NCBI GenBank assembly: GCA_013399305.1
Contig: VXAI01000021.1
Span: 7,654,794 to 7,718,793 of the forward strand
Direction of reading: 5' to 3'
Length of the DNA: 64,000 nucleotides
Origin: Rostratula benghalensis
Lineage: Eukaryota; Chordata; Aves; Charadriiformes; Rostratulidae
How positions within the stretch are numbered: position 1 is the stretch's first letter; the number at the start of each line of letters is the position of its first letter. A program made the translations under genes and the position numbers. Below, piece after piece: positions 49,923 through 64,000 of the stretch. The notes under the pieces were generated by a model, which did no database searches, was not told the DNA's origin, and saw nothing but the letters and a program-made list of their open reading frames with translations.

Positions 49923-52900
49923 TGTAAACTGTAAGGATTGAATTGGTCAGGTCCCTGTTTCCATTATTTCTAATTGTTTTGCTATGCATTCTCTTAACAG
50001 AAATTGCAGAGAGGGTAATCTGAGCCACTACTGGTGATATCTTGTCAAAATGGAAGCCATGCTAATTGCATTTACACAATCTAAAATAATTGAAAACAAT
50101 TAAACAAAATGAACCCTGTCTGACCCTCACAGAAATCAAGGCCTGAGACTTACTTAACCTTAACTTCCTTCATGACACCTTAGAGGCTCTTACTGCAAAC
50201 GAGAAGCAGGCATACAGATACTCAGTGGAACCTTCCCACACCATCATCATCTCTAAAGAAACAAGCACAGAAGAAAAGCAGTGGGTGAGGAGAAGAGGGG
50301 GAAATGTATCTTTGTGTGAACACTTTCTAGTTTGCAACGTGCTCATATAACACAATGAGGGTGGGCCAGCTGGCCATAAAATAGCCTAGACTGATAAATT
50401 AATCAGGAGTATGCTCTGTGTGCCACCAACTGTCCTGTGACTAATAAGTTAGTTTTCTGCTTTGGCAGGTTCTGTGAGTTTACTTGTAGCGTGAAGAGGA
50501 GAGCTGGAGGAAAAAAGTCGGTTTTAAAAGGAGCTTAGTTTGAGGGGCTCTGAAATGAAAACTTGCATGTGGACCACTACTTCCCAGACTCTGCAGTCCC
50601 ACGGTTTAATCCCAGTTGTTTAGAGCACTTCATCAAGATCTGCCTTCTACTCTGCCTTCTGCCAGTTAGCCTGATAAAGCCCTAACTTGCCTTCTCGTTG
50701 CCTAAGTGGTGACAGTAGGACTTCCATCAAAGCAAAGAAATTAGAGGCATGTAGCAGACACAGCTTCATTTAGCCAGAGCTCCATGCCCAGATTCAGAGA
50801 TTTTGCTGTCTTGGAGGGACCTTATCCTCCCATGCAAGTAAAATGGTCTAGCAATGAATTTGCTACAATACACACTTTCCGATTACTGTGGAAAGTTACC
50901 AAGTTGTAGGAATTAGGTTTAGGGCTCAGATGTGTCTACTAATAGTTTGAACAGTTACGCTGCTTTTCAGGAACATAGGCATTGCTCAGCTGGAAGTTTT
51001 GAGTATTCATTTCTGAAATTCAATTGCTGATAACTAGACCTTGCTTTTAATTTTTCTTTAGCCATGGTAGATTTTCTATGCTCACATTGTTTGAGGTTGG
51101 ATTACCAAAAGTGTGAGATTCCTGTTCTGTGCTTGGAGTAACGTTCCTCTATTGAACACAGCTCCTTTATGTATGTATGTGTCTACAAAGTATGGTATCA
51201 TCCACCAGGGTGCAGAGCATGATCTGAAGACAGGATACTGATGGACAAGTTTTTCTCAATCGGCTCTGTCTCCTTTTGGGATACATGTACAAGGAAACCC
51301 ACATCAAACTTCATGATTTCCCTGTTACCATGTGTGATCAGAAACAGGAGAGATCCAGGACTCCCCTCCACTTTGTGGGCAAGGAAGTTACGTGTAGTTT
51401 AGAAGGGGGAAGAAGCATTTGTACCCTGATGTGGAGTATGGCTTTTGCTGGGGCATCGTGGTGCCAGCACCTTTAGTAATCTCTTTCCTAGCAGACTTGT
51501 AACTTGCATTCTGAGCACTTGCAGGAAATTAGCTGAACTATCTTGTGTTGCTGGGTCTTTAGCATGTACCTTAACACTTTGGACAACTCTGGAAGTCCTG
51601 TGATCATCTATTCTCTCCTCTAGTATGACACAACCCCACCCAGTAATTTTGGTATCAAGACTGTATGTAACTTATGCTGTTTCTAAGACCTCTTTCCCGG
51701 TGGCTCTGTTACCCAGGCAGACCTCTGGGATATGGAGTTAAACCGCAGTGAGTAACACCAACAGAAAAATTCTGTTAAGTCAGGCAAGATTTTCCACTAG
51801 GTGAATTCCCCCAATTAATAAGCAGAAGATTTATTCCAGGGAATCAAGACACGCCTGTTATTTAAACACAATTTCTCTTTTATTACTGGCTTATTAAAAC
51901 TTAGCATTCTCTATTAATCAGCATGTCTTAATTCACATAAAATTCCCAAGGTCTGGTACAATTTCACCACACACAATCCAGTGCTATCCTGTTTGTTTCT
52001 ATTTAGACCACATATTGCTAGAGTATGTAGGTTTATATTGCATGCTGCAATTATATTCAGGGAGGACTGTGACACTTGGCCTTGATCTTGGCTTTCTCTA
52101 GTTCAGAGCACTGTAAGTATCCTATATTTATTTATAACTTGTTGGGGGGAACAACAGAGGATGTCTGACACTATGCACTCTCGTTCTCTTTACACTGTAA
52201 TTCTCAGATGGAGCTTTCAGGAATTACAGGGAGGAGAGCTTTGCGATTTGGAAAAAATCTTCCAATTTAATCAGAATACAATTTTAGCCAACCAGCTAGT
52301 TCCATCAGCCAGTCCAATTATGGTGTGGGTTGAGCAAGTCTCTGTGCTCAGGGTTCCCTTGAGTTGCTTTTAGTTATGAAATAAAAATAAGAAATTAGGT
52401 CAGTTATACTCTATTGACTTCTTCTAATCATACAGCTTCCAAGAGTATATAGCAGTATAGCTTTGCCTGAATTAATATTTGGCATCTTGCCGCTCTTACT
52501 AGGCTTTGCCACTGCTTGAAAGCTAAATTAGGAATGCTCATTCCAAATGGCAAATTACATATGTGCCTGTCTCTGGCCTGGTTTTAACCCTTGCAACACA
52601 GCTGATGAGTACTCTCAGTCCAGTGCTAAAATAGCTGCATCAGCTGTCCCATCAACAACAGATACTTTCCTGAGTGCCTTGCTCTCTCCATTGGTTGTTT
52701 CTTCCTTGACTGACTCTCCTGAGATTTTTCTTCCAAAGAGAGAAATTTGACATTTCTACCAAGTTTTTCCTGTCAACTTTAACCTTTCAGAAATCTCCAG
52801 TTCCCAACCCCCCCTGATCATACCTTATGACCTACCTCATCTGCTAGGTGTTCCTTCTCCCTTATTAAGGTAGTTGATCAACCCTACATCCAAACAGTCA

Positions 52901-55900
52901 AAATCATGCAGCTGATCATGCCGTTGTCTCAACAAAAATCCGGGTTTTTTCCAACTGGTCTTAAGCACTATGTCATTCCTGTTGCTTTCCTCCAAACACA
53001 TTTAAAGCTTTAATAGTTTCTTTATCTTGCTGCACGTAACAACTGATAGAGCTTCTTATTTCTGTCATCAACTGCTCGTGTTCTATGAACACACTCATAA
53101 CACTTTCCCACTCATACCCTTGCTATAATTTTAACAGGTAGGGTTGAAAGAGCGTATCAATCAGATTTTGCCCCAACCCAGCACATTCTGCAACATAATT
53201 TGCAAGAACTTTTTCTTCTAAGGATTAATCTAAGAAAAAAATCCAAATTCTGACCCAGCAAACTGCCTGTGACCATTGCTTCAAATATGATCTGGTCAAA
53301 TCTGTGTCTGTTCACACACACTTTAGGAACTACACAATATGGGGAGGGGTATGGCTGCATGTCTCTGCCCGTTACACTGCAGAACAATATTAAGTCAGAA
53401 AAGTGCTGGGTAAACCTCAAAACTGTCTTGAGTTTGGACACATTCCAAGTATTTAGATGTCTTATGTGCACTTACAGAAGTCAGAAGAGAAAACAGAAAG
53501 ACCTATAAATACGTTCATTCCCTTCCCTTTAATTCTCTGATCCCTTTTAAAAGGCTGCAGTCTTTATTCACTCTACTCTTCATTTCATCCTTCGGTTGCA
53601 GATGCATACCACTTTGCGTACAGTGCTATGGGAGCAAATTGTTGAAAACAGTCACATTATTGCAAAGCGAAAATGAGATTTGAGGAATTAACTGAACAAC
53701 TTCTAGATTAGTTACCAAAAAACCCCACGGAGTTCACACATATGAAGGCTATTACTTGCAATACTGCAAAGTTAGCAAATTAAGAGGTTACATGTCACAC
53801 ATGAAGTTGAGTTGCATCTGCACATCTCTCTGTGCAATACTGTTGGGCTTTTAAGCCTGGAAGAAACTGAGTGATAAAGCCTGCTTCTATACTATTGGTG
53901 TTACATGCACCTGAGGACAGCTCTGTCCACTGATACCACTCTGACGCTTCCCATTTTGTGAAACTAAAGTTGTGTCTCTGTAGATCTAGAATTAAGTCCT
54001 CCCTGCTCTCCAGAGGATGAAGTTGCTTTTCTCTAAATTGTTTCCTTCTCTCTAGCAAGTCTTCATATTTATTTCAAAGTTGGTGATAGTCTTTTCTCAA
54101 TATCATTGGATAAGGGTCAGGCCAGGCTTGCAAAAACAGAAATAGTATTTTCAGTTATCCTCTGAAGAAGGTCAATTATATGGTATGGTCTGAATTATTC
54201 AAGAAGTCAGAGATCATTGTGTAATGTACAGAAATAAAACTGCATCTAAAGATGTATTTTGTTAAGTATAAGTTAAATCTTTTACATTTGAGAATGATTT
54301 GGGTTTTAAGACAGCATGAGAATTAATTCCAGAAACACAGTATAATCAGTTTACCTTTCTTGGCACTAGATCTTGCTAAATGTAAAAAACCTCATTTCAT
54401 TTACTATATAATTATCCTCATGTATTCTTGAATGAAAGCATAGCAAAGATCACATTTCTGGCACATTTGGGAGCAAAACAGTTAAATTGCTAACAAATAA
54501 TGTTTTGTAGTTTGTATGAGAGCCAAGAAGATTAATGAAATGTTCATGAGAGAGTCTGGCAAGTGGCCACATTCCTATGGGAACATTGCTGCACTGAGGT
54601 TTAACGGAGCATGAGGGACATTAAGAAACAAATGTGTGGGAGTTTTAGGGTGAACTGTAAATGATCAAGAATCTAGTAAAACTCGATATCGTGTATTTTG
54701 CCTTTGAGGCTTTCCAGTGGGTCTCTGTAACATCTCTGTCCTTATCTAAAGTCTGTGAGGAAGATGGGCAAAGTGCATCCTCCTTGTTTTTTTTAAGAGC
54801 AGCTGTCAAAGACTTGAGCTCTACTGACTTCTTTGAATGTTACAGCAGATGTAAACTCATTAAACAAATGGCTACAAGATAGAAGTCTTTTAGCCTGACC
54901 AGAGTTTTTGTGTAGAAGATCTTCAATTTAATGCTTAATCTGCCATCCTGCTCAAAACTTGTGTATGCTTATAATTGCAAAAAGCTGTGTGAGTTTCATT
55001 CTTTTAGAGAAGCCAAGGAGAAGCTGCACTACTATAGCATTATTTCTACTTTTGCTGTACCACCACCTCCCTTTTCACAGCAGTTCTCTCTGAAATGCAT
55101 CCTTATTGATTAAGCATATCCACTAACATGCTGTATTTCAATTAAGTTAGTGAATGTTACATTTAATCAAAGATAAGGAAACAAGCTAAGTTTCTTCTGT
55201 TGCAGAAGATAGGCTCTTTATCAGTAAGATTGCTAACGGCAGTCAAACACTTCTTTTTACCATACCAAAGGATGAATTAAACAGGCAGCTATCCATTTCC
55301 CTTAGAGGAGGGCAGGCATTGAGAGATGTATGGACTTTACAGTATGCTTTCTAGAGGTTTTCTAAATTAGCTAAAGTAACATTAACGGTCATCTTGGATA
55401 GCTATTAAAGTTAGGGAAGTCTGTGTTCTTGCTTACCTTTCCACTAGATGGCAATGGTACACGGTAGTTACGTGTACTTTAGTGGAGGAAATCTTTAAAA
55501 ACAAAAATTTTATTAGAGGTTTGACTATCTCTTTAAATAAGAACGCTTGTGCTATTAACATACGCTGAAACTCAGCTGTCTCAGCAGTCCCTATCTCAAG
55601 TAATATAACTAATTTTCTTCCTTTGCATAACAAATACAATATCCAGATTTAGAAGTAACACAGATATGGATAATAAGCCTATTCAAAAGCAAATGTAGTG
55701 CTGTGATGACGAGGCTGTCTAACATGCCAAAGCGTGTGTTAAGTTTCTACTTTTATGCTGAATGAGACACTTTTCTGGTATTAAAACCAAGAGACAAACC
55801 AATTCTTGGAGTCATTTCATTGACTTCAGTAGAGTTAACATCAGGGATGGATTTGGTTCAGGGCTTTTGTGTTACAAAATTAAGAGTGCACACTCCTATG

Positions 55901-56033
55901 TAAGGAGGGGAGAGGACTTTCTTTCTCTCCACTCTTCTTCTGTGGAGAGTCAGAGCAGCATCTAAAATGGGGCTCCTTTGTAAAAGTTGCCCCAAAACCA
56001 TCTGGGGACATTGCTTCTTAAAGGAGGTGATGT

Positions 56034-56063
56034 TGGAGGAGGAGGGGGAGAGGGGAAAGAGAG
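56034..56063. repeat. Purine-rich tract
   Basis: About 30 bases of almost only G and A (GGAGGAGGAGGGGGAGAGGG and on). Such homopurine stretches are common low-complexity sequence. No gene context was found. Confidence 0.8.
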
Positions 56064-57611
56064 GCAGCAAAGAATACTTTTTTTAATATACCCAACGTTC
56101 TGAAGAAATGCAATTGAATTGTGTTCACTGGTGAATTGACATCCATAGAGACCATTTGAGGCTTGTCTGCAGTTCAGAATATACCAAGGTAGAAATGTTT
56201 TTTCCTAAAGCATGGCAGTTTGCTGTGATGTGTATTAACTGTTTTGCTATGAAATAGCTCCAAGTGGTCTACCTGGCCCCACAGGACCTGCTCAGTAGCT
56301 AGATAGAGAACGTGTGGGTATTAAAGTGTCTTGATTTAAGGACAATCTTTGATGTGATCACAAATGCGTATCAACATAGAGCATTTGTCCTATGCTGATC
56401 ACAGGCTTCAGACTGGAAGTTTTTTTGATAGATACCACCTACACAACTTCCAAATTCATTCCATGACACAACAAGTTCTAAATCAAAATACACAACTTTA
56501 ACTGCCTCCTAGCCAAAATGTTAACCCAGCATGATTAACAACCAAACCTTCATCACTAAACAGAGTTCTGTGCTTAATTAGTGTTGTAACTTTACTTTGT
56601 ACCATCAATTCATCCTATTGTTCTTCTTACTTGGATCTGCTTCTGGCTGCAGCAATGAACTGGCCAGTTACATTGTTATCAGTGAAATATTTTGATTCAT
56701 TTGATTTGTGTTTGATTGGTTTAGTTCTTCAGTTAGGACTGTTTGCAACTTCTGAAATGAAGTACAGTATTGTAGTTTAGGCATTGAACCATGTCTTTTG
56801 CAATAAGACTATTTCCTTTCCTTTCTCTGTCATCCTGTTTCCACCACAACTAATTTACTTGGACTTGTCAGATATGTCAACCTCGCTGCCAGTGTGAAGC
56901 GTCCTAACTGTCTGGTTCCAAGACTTAGACAACCAGGAGCTTGAAGTGCTAGGACTGTCGTGGGCACTGATTAAATAAATCTGAACTGCTGTCCTACATT
57001 GTCAGAGGCCTAGCACCTGCCAATACAGACAGGATTTAGCTGCCTAAATATTGTGAAGGACTAGATTTCCTTCATAGCCCTCTAGCTTGTCACTTTAGCA
57101 TCTTTGGAAGTCAAACCCCATGAATATCCACACTTTCTAACGTTTCGCTCCTCCCAAGTTTCATAGGATGTTCAGCAAAAACCTTGCCCTTTCATCACCC
57201 TCCCAACTGCACCCACGTTAGTGTGACAAATACAAACATAGAGAGCCAGGGGCTGACAATAGTTCACAAAACATCACAGCTAGCCTGCACCACAGCAGCC
57301 TCATTACAGCAGGATATCTGTCAAGAAATGGAGCTTCCCTCTTCCTCGATATAGAGGACTTCAGCACCAAGCTTTAAAGACACCAGTTGTTCTCCCACAG
57401 CAGTGAACTCAGAGCCGTTCACATGATCCATGGTGAGTGTGCAACCAAACAGAGCAAAACACACCACAATTCCAATGGTGCTGGCTCTTGTGGGGATAGC
57501 CCTTTGGTATGGTATTTCTAATATTGTTCCTGATGGATGGTTTTTTGCTCTGTGCAGGTCTATTATAAAAGAGTTTACATGACAGCATCTTCAGACTAGT
57601 GCTGATATTTT

Positions 57612-57622
57612 GGGGGGGGGGG
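57612..57622. repeat. Poly-G run, 11 bases
   Basis: Eleven consecutive G preceded by TTTT and followed by TAAAA. Prone to sequencing and replication slippage. Confidence 0.9.
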
Positions 57623-59090
57623 TAAAATGCTTCACTGGAACCTTTCCGACTTGGAGCTAGCACAGATGGTGGATGGCACACATGCCTGTATCTCTCAGAC
57701 TTGTGTAGTCTGTAAGATCCTGATTCTTCCATCCCCAGCATGCTCAGAATTAGTTTGCTGGGCCAGGCAAGTTACAGGTGGCTAACTGGTGTACCCACCA
57801 GAAGCAGAAGAGTTACTCCATTGACTGTTAGCTTTCTGGGCTGTCCTTTTCTTATGCCCTACACAGGGAAGCAGATAGGCCATCTCCTAGAATCACTTAC
57901 TGACTCCCACCCCAGAGCGGCTGACTCTTGGTCTCTTCAGGCTTGTCAGGAGATGGAGAGGCAGAGAGGCCCTCAGTGTCATGTGTTTCCCTAACACATG
58001 CTGCCAGGGTGTGAGGAATGAAACAACTGTGAGACACCATTAGTTCTAAAAAGAATCTGGAACTTATTCCTTTCTCCATGGGATCTGTTGTGTTGACTTG
58101 AGGAAGGATCGAGGTGGTTGACTATTCATTGTAGTCTTCATGGACACCCATGGAAATATGCCTGAGAAACAATCTTTTAAGGCTTGCCCAGAAATATCCC
58201 TAAAGTTGTCTCTCCTGTAGGATCAGTCTTTCTCTCTTCACAGCTGTTCCAAAGCACCGGTGAAGCAAGATGAAAGTGAAGTGACTCTTCTGTTGGGTGT
58301 GTGGGATACATAAAGCATCTATGCCTGGCACTCCACCCTGTGCTCACTCTGCAGATGTCACTGCTGTGCCTTGTTGAAGAAAGGAATAAGTCCTGGTCCC
58401 TTCGTTGTGGTTCCCACTGTCACCTTTCTAGAGCCAGCACTTCTGTTCAGGAACAGAATTGCTCTGGTTCCTCTTGCCTGGTGTGGTGCTTTTGGTCCTA
58501 AAAGAGAAATCTGGACATAGAGTGCTTCTCTTCAAGTGTCAGAGCAGCTTGCAGAGTCCCAGAGGTCCCATTGTGCTTTTCAGAAGCCCCGTGGTTACAG
58601 CTGTATTAAATCAATCCCTATAGCTCATGAAAAATCATGTTCGCAGTTGGTGGACATGACACCACGTCATGTTCTGCTACATTTTTCAAGAAATAAGATT
58701 TTTTTTACAGCTCAGCTCTAGTTGAGAGATCTTTTCAAAAGAACTGAAATATTCTCAAGCAGAATCAATATTATTAATATTGTCAAGCTCAGAGACCATT
58801 TTTGAAGACAGAACTTCTTCAGCAAAGAGAAACAAGCAATAAATTCATACTATCAGGTCCTGTTTTGTCACGGAGTAGTGGATTTCATTACCTGCTGTAA
58901 TAGGCCCAACTGCTCGTGTCTAAGCTCTGGCAGTGTTTTAAGAATTATGTTCTTTTTGCTCTTGTTTTGTTATATTTTATTTTATTGCATCTATTGACTT
59001 ATGAAAAGTCTAAGATGCTGGTTGGGCACGAGGAAATGACAATGTCCTCATATTACTTGGGGATTACCTGGATTGGTGCATCTGTTTCTA

Positions 59091-59112
59091 CACACACACA
59101 CAAAAAAAAAAA
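59091..59112. repeat. Compound (CA)n/poly-A tract
   Basis: A short CACACACACA run directly followed by about eleven A. Simple low-complexity sequence. Confidence 0.85.
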
Positions 59113-62100
59113 GACTGTTTTTCACTGTATTACTAATGACTGGATGCTTAGGCAAGGGAAGAAATACGTCTTTCTTCAGTAACTGCAGAGTGGAAGATGT
59201 GCCCCAAAGCATGAGTTTTTTTGTTCTACCACTTTTCTCCCTCAGCAAAAAGATGAACACCTCTTGCAGGATCTTTATTCTGTTTTTAACTCTGAGCATT
59301 GCTCTGACATCCAGTTAGCCCAATATGCTTAGAGCTACATCTTTCCAAGGAAGCCAGGACACCTTTTGTGGCCTCATGGCTCAATGGAACATCTGAGGTG
59401 GCTGTCATTCCAGCTGAGACCAGCCGGTGGGCAGTGGTGCCAAGGAACAAGAAAAACCCTTTTCTGTCTTTGCTGGTAAGTTCATTTCAACTGGGTCTCA
59501 TGCTCTTTCATGCAGCCTGTTTTTCTGTATCACACCCTGGCAGTTTTATATACCAGACTACAAAAACACTCCAGCAAACTGTAGCAAAGGCAGTGGCCAG
59601 GCCATATTCTTGGACCCATGCAAAGAATTCTAAATACAGTCTTGTGTACTAAAACAAAATCACGAATGTAAGTCAACATAATGGATTTTTAAGATCTGAG
59701 TCATTATTCTGTACACATGTCAACAACAAGCCTGTTTTTGATTTAGTGAAGACTGTAGATTCAGATCTCTGGGTTTGATTTTGTCTTGTCTGAGCCTTAC
59801 TGGAAATACTTTCAAGTGTCAATACCTTAGTGTGTTGATGGTGTAATGCACACTGAAAACACAGTACCACACATAGTGGTAGTCCTTGTTTTCTACTTAA
59901 ACTTCATAGCTGAACAAACTATGGAAGTAAGCTCTTGATGTTTTCATGATTCAGGCACATTCCGTTTATTTACTATGTGCATCTCTACAAATTCATTAAG
60001 TTTGAGCAAAGTAATAGGGGAATATTTAACCAATTAATTCCTAGCAAAGATTTGCTTTGTCTGGCCACAGCATGGGAAAAGAAGGACATGAAACTGACTT
60101 TATCACTGTGCCCAACCCTGTCACTTCCAGAAGTTGAGGCCCGGGTGTATTCTCTGCCCTCAAATGGTGCAGAAGCAGAACATTCACTCAATTCTCCTTA
60201 AAGACTAGTTGGAGAAATGACTCTAGAACAGGGTTACACGTGGTTAGTCCCCCTTTGTAGCAGCCCTGATATAGTGATAAAGTTGGAAAGAGTGTGCCTG
60301 TGAGAGGGAATAACAGGTTTGCTGCTGGCATGTGTGAGACCGGAGTCACTGCACGAAGGCTGCTGCCACGGTGCCTTACTCCACGAGGCTCCAGGCCTGG
60401 TGCTGCAGAACTGCCTGCCAACTGCACTCAGGCACCAAGCAATAGCGTGCACTGGTTATTAATCCCTACTGTGAAGAAGAGGTGAGTGATACGTCTACAA
60501 CTAAGGTTTTCCAAAGTCATTTTTACTAATTAGTTAAGAAAATGAATAAGAAATATGTTCTTCCCCTCAGAAGGCTCTAATCCCACTTGACTGAGCACTA
60601 TTAAGCAACCCTATCAAAGAGAGTGTATTTTTGAAGCAGTCCTTGGGGCAAAATTAGAGCTTCAAGAATAAGAAATAATGAGAGATGTAGGGGGGAGAGG
60701 CTTTTTTTTATTTTTGGAACAAGTATGAAAGAAGAGCCTTTGCTCCTGAGTCAAGTTCCCATGCTTTTTCATTATGTTCTTTGGCTGAAGTGGTCTTTAG
60801 ATAACAAATGTGTCAAGCTGTTCTGTCTCACTAAGTTAGAATTAGGTTATGTCTGTGCAGAAAAAAGTTTTGGAATAGCTGCAAAAACAATTACAATGCT
60901 GCTTGATTCATGGATGATGTTAATTGTAAGTCCATATTAATCTAAGGCTGGGCAGAAGTTGCCAGAAGGATTCATTTTCTATCTACCATGACAGATGCTC
61001 ATCTCCCTTTCCTTTTTTCTGATGCCTTAGACCTTAGATATCCCCAATATTTTCTGCAAGCATAAACAGTAGCCTCAAGCAAAGTTACAGTTGATAGGAA
61101 GGTTGCAATGGTCTATATAAATCTCCTTACATGACTTCAGCTCTCATAAAAGCAGCTCATAATATTTTAATCATATTCTGGAAGTCTTTGAATACTAACA
61201 CATAGGAAATATTGTACCTACCACTAGTTTCTTGCTTAGGAAACTTTAAGGTGAATGTTTTTGTGATGTGATTCTTAACAAAGGACAGATACAAAATGCA
61301 GTGTGGGAGACAAAGTCAAGAAAGGAAGGTAATACTGGTTTACTCCATTTTAAATTAAAGGTAGAAAGCTATTCTTTTCAGTCAGATGCCATGTCTCTTT
61401 CTGTTTGCCAAAGTTATGTGTCTGCTGCTGAGCTGTAAAAGGCTATTTGTGTAGAAAGTGTTTCTGTGTTTGGGGCTGTGCATTTCTGAAGGCTTGTCAA
61501 GTTTGTATGCTCTAATGTGCAAGTGTTTAAAGCTGCTCAGATGTTTACCAATTGTCCTAGAGGTAAGGAGTACATGAAAAAATGCAACATACTGGTTGAT
61601 TTTGCCTGTTATAGAGAAATGGTCTGGCAATTTATTATGTGATAATATCAATTTATAAACAAGTTTAAAGATACAGAGGCATGGTGTGGGTGCTGGGGAA
61701 TGTAGCTTTGGTATGGTTTCCAGGTGTAACTTCAGTGTGGCCACAGTTCCAGGGGCTGAAGCTGGAGGTGAGTTCTACAGCTGCCTAACTGAATGGAGAG
61801 AGCAGGAGCAAGGTACCATAATCCCACAGGTGCAGAATGCTGCGATAGAAAGAGCTGCTGAGAGATTCCAGCAGAGTATAGAAACAAAGTGTTTCCAGAA
61901 ATGTCGAGGATTGTCTAGAAGTGTCTAGAAATGTCATGTGTCTGTGGCAAAACCCACATGAAAATTTCAATTAATTTTAGTATATTGTTGAAAAAGTACC
62001 AGTTCTATGGCTGCAAGACCAATGAAGCTACTGATTGATTTGAATAGGGTAGTTCATATTCACAAGCATCTTACTAGGCTCTCCACAGATTCAGGAAGAC

Positions 62101-64000
62101 CTTGCCGTTTCCAAATATTTTTGAGTTGCATTTTCTCCACGGCCATAAGAGCTAAAATGTTGGGGGAGGGGCATGGTTCAATGAATAGCAAAGATGAGTG
62201 CAAACTCATGTCACAGAAATTTAATAGAGATCACAGATCTTCCAGACCCTTCTGTAACTGGCACAAACAAAGGAATCACTGAATTGTTCTTGTGACAGAG
62301 ACTGCACAGCCTGTGAAAGGGTCCTATTAAGTGTGTTTTTACCCAGAATGTTTATAACTGTAATTGCTGATGCAAGTTGCTTGGCACAGCTCTGACAGTT
62401 CATTCATAACTTGGTGGTTTCTCCGTTAATAAGTTACCCCCTAATTAGTTCCTGTGAAGGTACTTTATGAAATCATAAAGTCATATTCTTGCAACTTCTC
62501 CAGGATGACATCTGCCCCATGCTAGCCACAAAGGACTGGAATTCACCAGCCTGCTGAGCTGTAGTTGGAAGATGACTGGAGATGGGAGAGGAAAATGTAA
62601 ACTTCTCTCTGTGCTTCTCAGTCCTAAAATTAACAGCTGAACCAGGAACAGTATCAACCAGGGGCTTAGGCCCTTCCGGCATTCAGTTGGTTGGGGAAGG
62701 ACTGGAATGTATCCCTGCAGTAGAAAATGGCATAAGCACCATTAATTATGGCAGCACTGTGTTGTCTGTGGTTCCCCCATACTCAAATGAGATCATAATC
62801 TGTAGAGGTCCAAAGATCTGACCACAATTTCTTTGGGTGACTTCTGTATCCTTCTAGTTCTTGTTAAGGAAATCGAATGTATTTTCTATAGCTAATCCAA
62901 GGATAAACTGGCATTCTTTTTTTTCTGTGCTTCTTCAACCTTCTTTTCAATATTCAAAGATAATTGCAGACTATTCATACTATTCCCTTGCTTTTATTTT
63001 GGGTTGCTTAAATGAATTTCTAAGTCCATGACCTTCTGCATCAGCAGTACCATCTGCTTGAGAGTGACATTTTCTTCATCTTGGCAACCAAAACCCTAGA
63101 CTTACAGACCTTTACATCACCTATTACTGCACAGTAATAAGAGCTTTTTGGAAAAGCAAATAAAATGAAAAAAAAAAATCATACTTTTTCCTTATTTTGT
63201 ACTTTGTCTTGCTTTATGCATACCCACAGAAGTATAGGCTACTATCATCCAGTACTAACTCACCTTTCAGATTAAATTCACAGCTGACCATTATCTGCAC
63301 TGAGACCACTTAAGTAGGATGATGTCCTACAGGGGCTGCACATTTGAGATTAATTTAATGGTGGTCTTAATTCAGACATTTTGCATGGGCTTTTTTATTT
63401 TTCTAGAGCTAGTGGTCTGAACTTCAAATCCAGGTAGGTCTGAAGTTTTCAGAAAGGTCCTCTCTGCCACACCAAGCTCAAAGGAGAAATTCGTGAAGCT
63501 TGGGTGAGCATTTTTTCAGCAAAGATCTCTCATCTCCGTAAAATGTATCCAAGTGTCAACATAAAGCTGAAAATCTTTTGAGTAGATCTTTTTCTTAGTC
63601 TCAGTCCCAAACTTCCAGGAAATGCAGTCTTCTAATGCTTTTTAGTTAAAGGTCCCATTTAAGCCAAGTACTTTGAACTTGAATATTTCTGTAATGCCTA
63701 ACCTAGATGTAGTACTACTACAGCTAGGTCTCCATTAGTTAACCCAAGCTTCCTGCTGTTATGCTATTCATTAAGATGGTTATTTCTTGAATTGAAATTT
63801 GAGATACCTTTTAACACGTTACAAGCTGAACAGATGGCCATATATTTCTACTGTAAAAAATATGTTATGCAGCCAATACAGATGTCCTGCCATTCAGAGG
63901 AGTTACAAAAATTAAACTAAATTAACCTATATATTTATATTTTTTTCTTAAATGTCTATTCAAAAGTTCTGAAATGCAACTTTTATTGCCCTGGAAAAAA

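Larger units (their letters stand above)
49923..64000. other. Intergenic region, no gene seen
   Basis: About 14 kb to the end of the window. I found no exon series, no mobile element with a clear family and no RNA gene. Local features are an 11-G run (57612-57622), a purine-rich tract (56034-56063), a CA/A tract (59091-59112) and a cluster of heat-shock-element-like motifs (61891-61935). An 87-codon minus-strand frame (53795-54058) was examined and not recognised. In mammals the next gene after PARVA is TEAD1, from memory, but none of its coding exons is seen here. Confidence 0.65.

Noticed and set aside
48997..50028. Long open frames (250-343 codons) across the N gap on both strands
   Set aside because: They are open only because N codons are not read as stops. 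The real flanks encode only simple-repeat residues (Lys/Glu/Arg or Phe/Leu/Ser).
53795..54058. 87-codon minus-strand open frame, considered as a possible endogenous retrovirus remnant
   Set aside because: No recognisable retroviral motif, no flanking LTR pair and no adjoining frames. It was not identified as any known protein.
63158..63178. AATAAA followed by an A12 run, considered as a retropseudogene tail or transcript end
   Set aside because: No coding or mRNA-like sequence is recognised upstream and no target-site duplication was found.
49923..64000. Search for TEAD1 exons, expected downstream of PARVA by mammalian gene order
   Set aside because: No TEA-domain or other TEAD1 coding sequence was found on either strand. 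The gene probably starts beyond the window.
1..64000. CRISPR arrays, tRNA or rRNA genes, bacterial operons
   Set aside because: None was seen. The sequence is vertebrate nuclear DNA with spliced gene structure.

Overview
The window is vertebrate nuclear DNA, AT-rich and mostly non-coding. Three CR1-type LINE 3' ends, one clear, one good and one faint, point to a bird or another sauropsid. The low repeat density and short introns favour a bird. It contains no bacterial-type operons, and nearly all open frames of 60-120 codons are chance frames in introns or intergenic DNA.

One gene is recognised with high confidence: PARVA (alpha-parvin, also called actopaxin), on the + strand. Twelve coding exons lie between 20302 and 40395, with canonical AG/GT borders and reading phases that match at every junction. 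They encode 327 residues, from the valine that is residue 46 in the 372-residue mammalian protein to the stop codon. The first coding exon (about 45 residues) is not in the window, so positions 1-20301 are inferred to be the 3' part of intron 1. Exon order is: N-terminal linker (20302-20391 and 20491-20561), first calponin-homology domain (21191-21293, 23210-23350, 25833-25948), inter-domain linker including a 20-nt microexon (30998-31056, 32115-32134), and second calponin-homology domain (33510-33571, 34238-34306, 35912-36013, 36798-36870, 40319-40395). The product is a focal-adhesion adaptor of the ILK-PINCH-parvin complex.

After the stop, a long 3' UTR is proposed from 40396 to about 45190. 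It ends at an AATAAA (45163-45168) followed by a GT-rich stretch. The rest (45191-64000) looks intergenic. It holds a (TTTC)n microsatellite interrupted by a 610-base run of N (49288-49897) and a few low-complexity tracts, and I recognise no second gene.

The most interesting candidate is a possible unrecorded cassette exon in intron 1 (14422-14484, 63 nt). It has a strong acceptor and a near-consensus donor, its length is a multiple of three, and it is open only in the phase needed to join PARVA exon 2. A second, weaker candidate of the same type lies at 6507-6563. Another point is that an alternative donor inside exon 7 combined with skipping of the 20-nt microexon would remove exactly ten codons and keep the frame.
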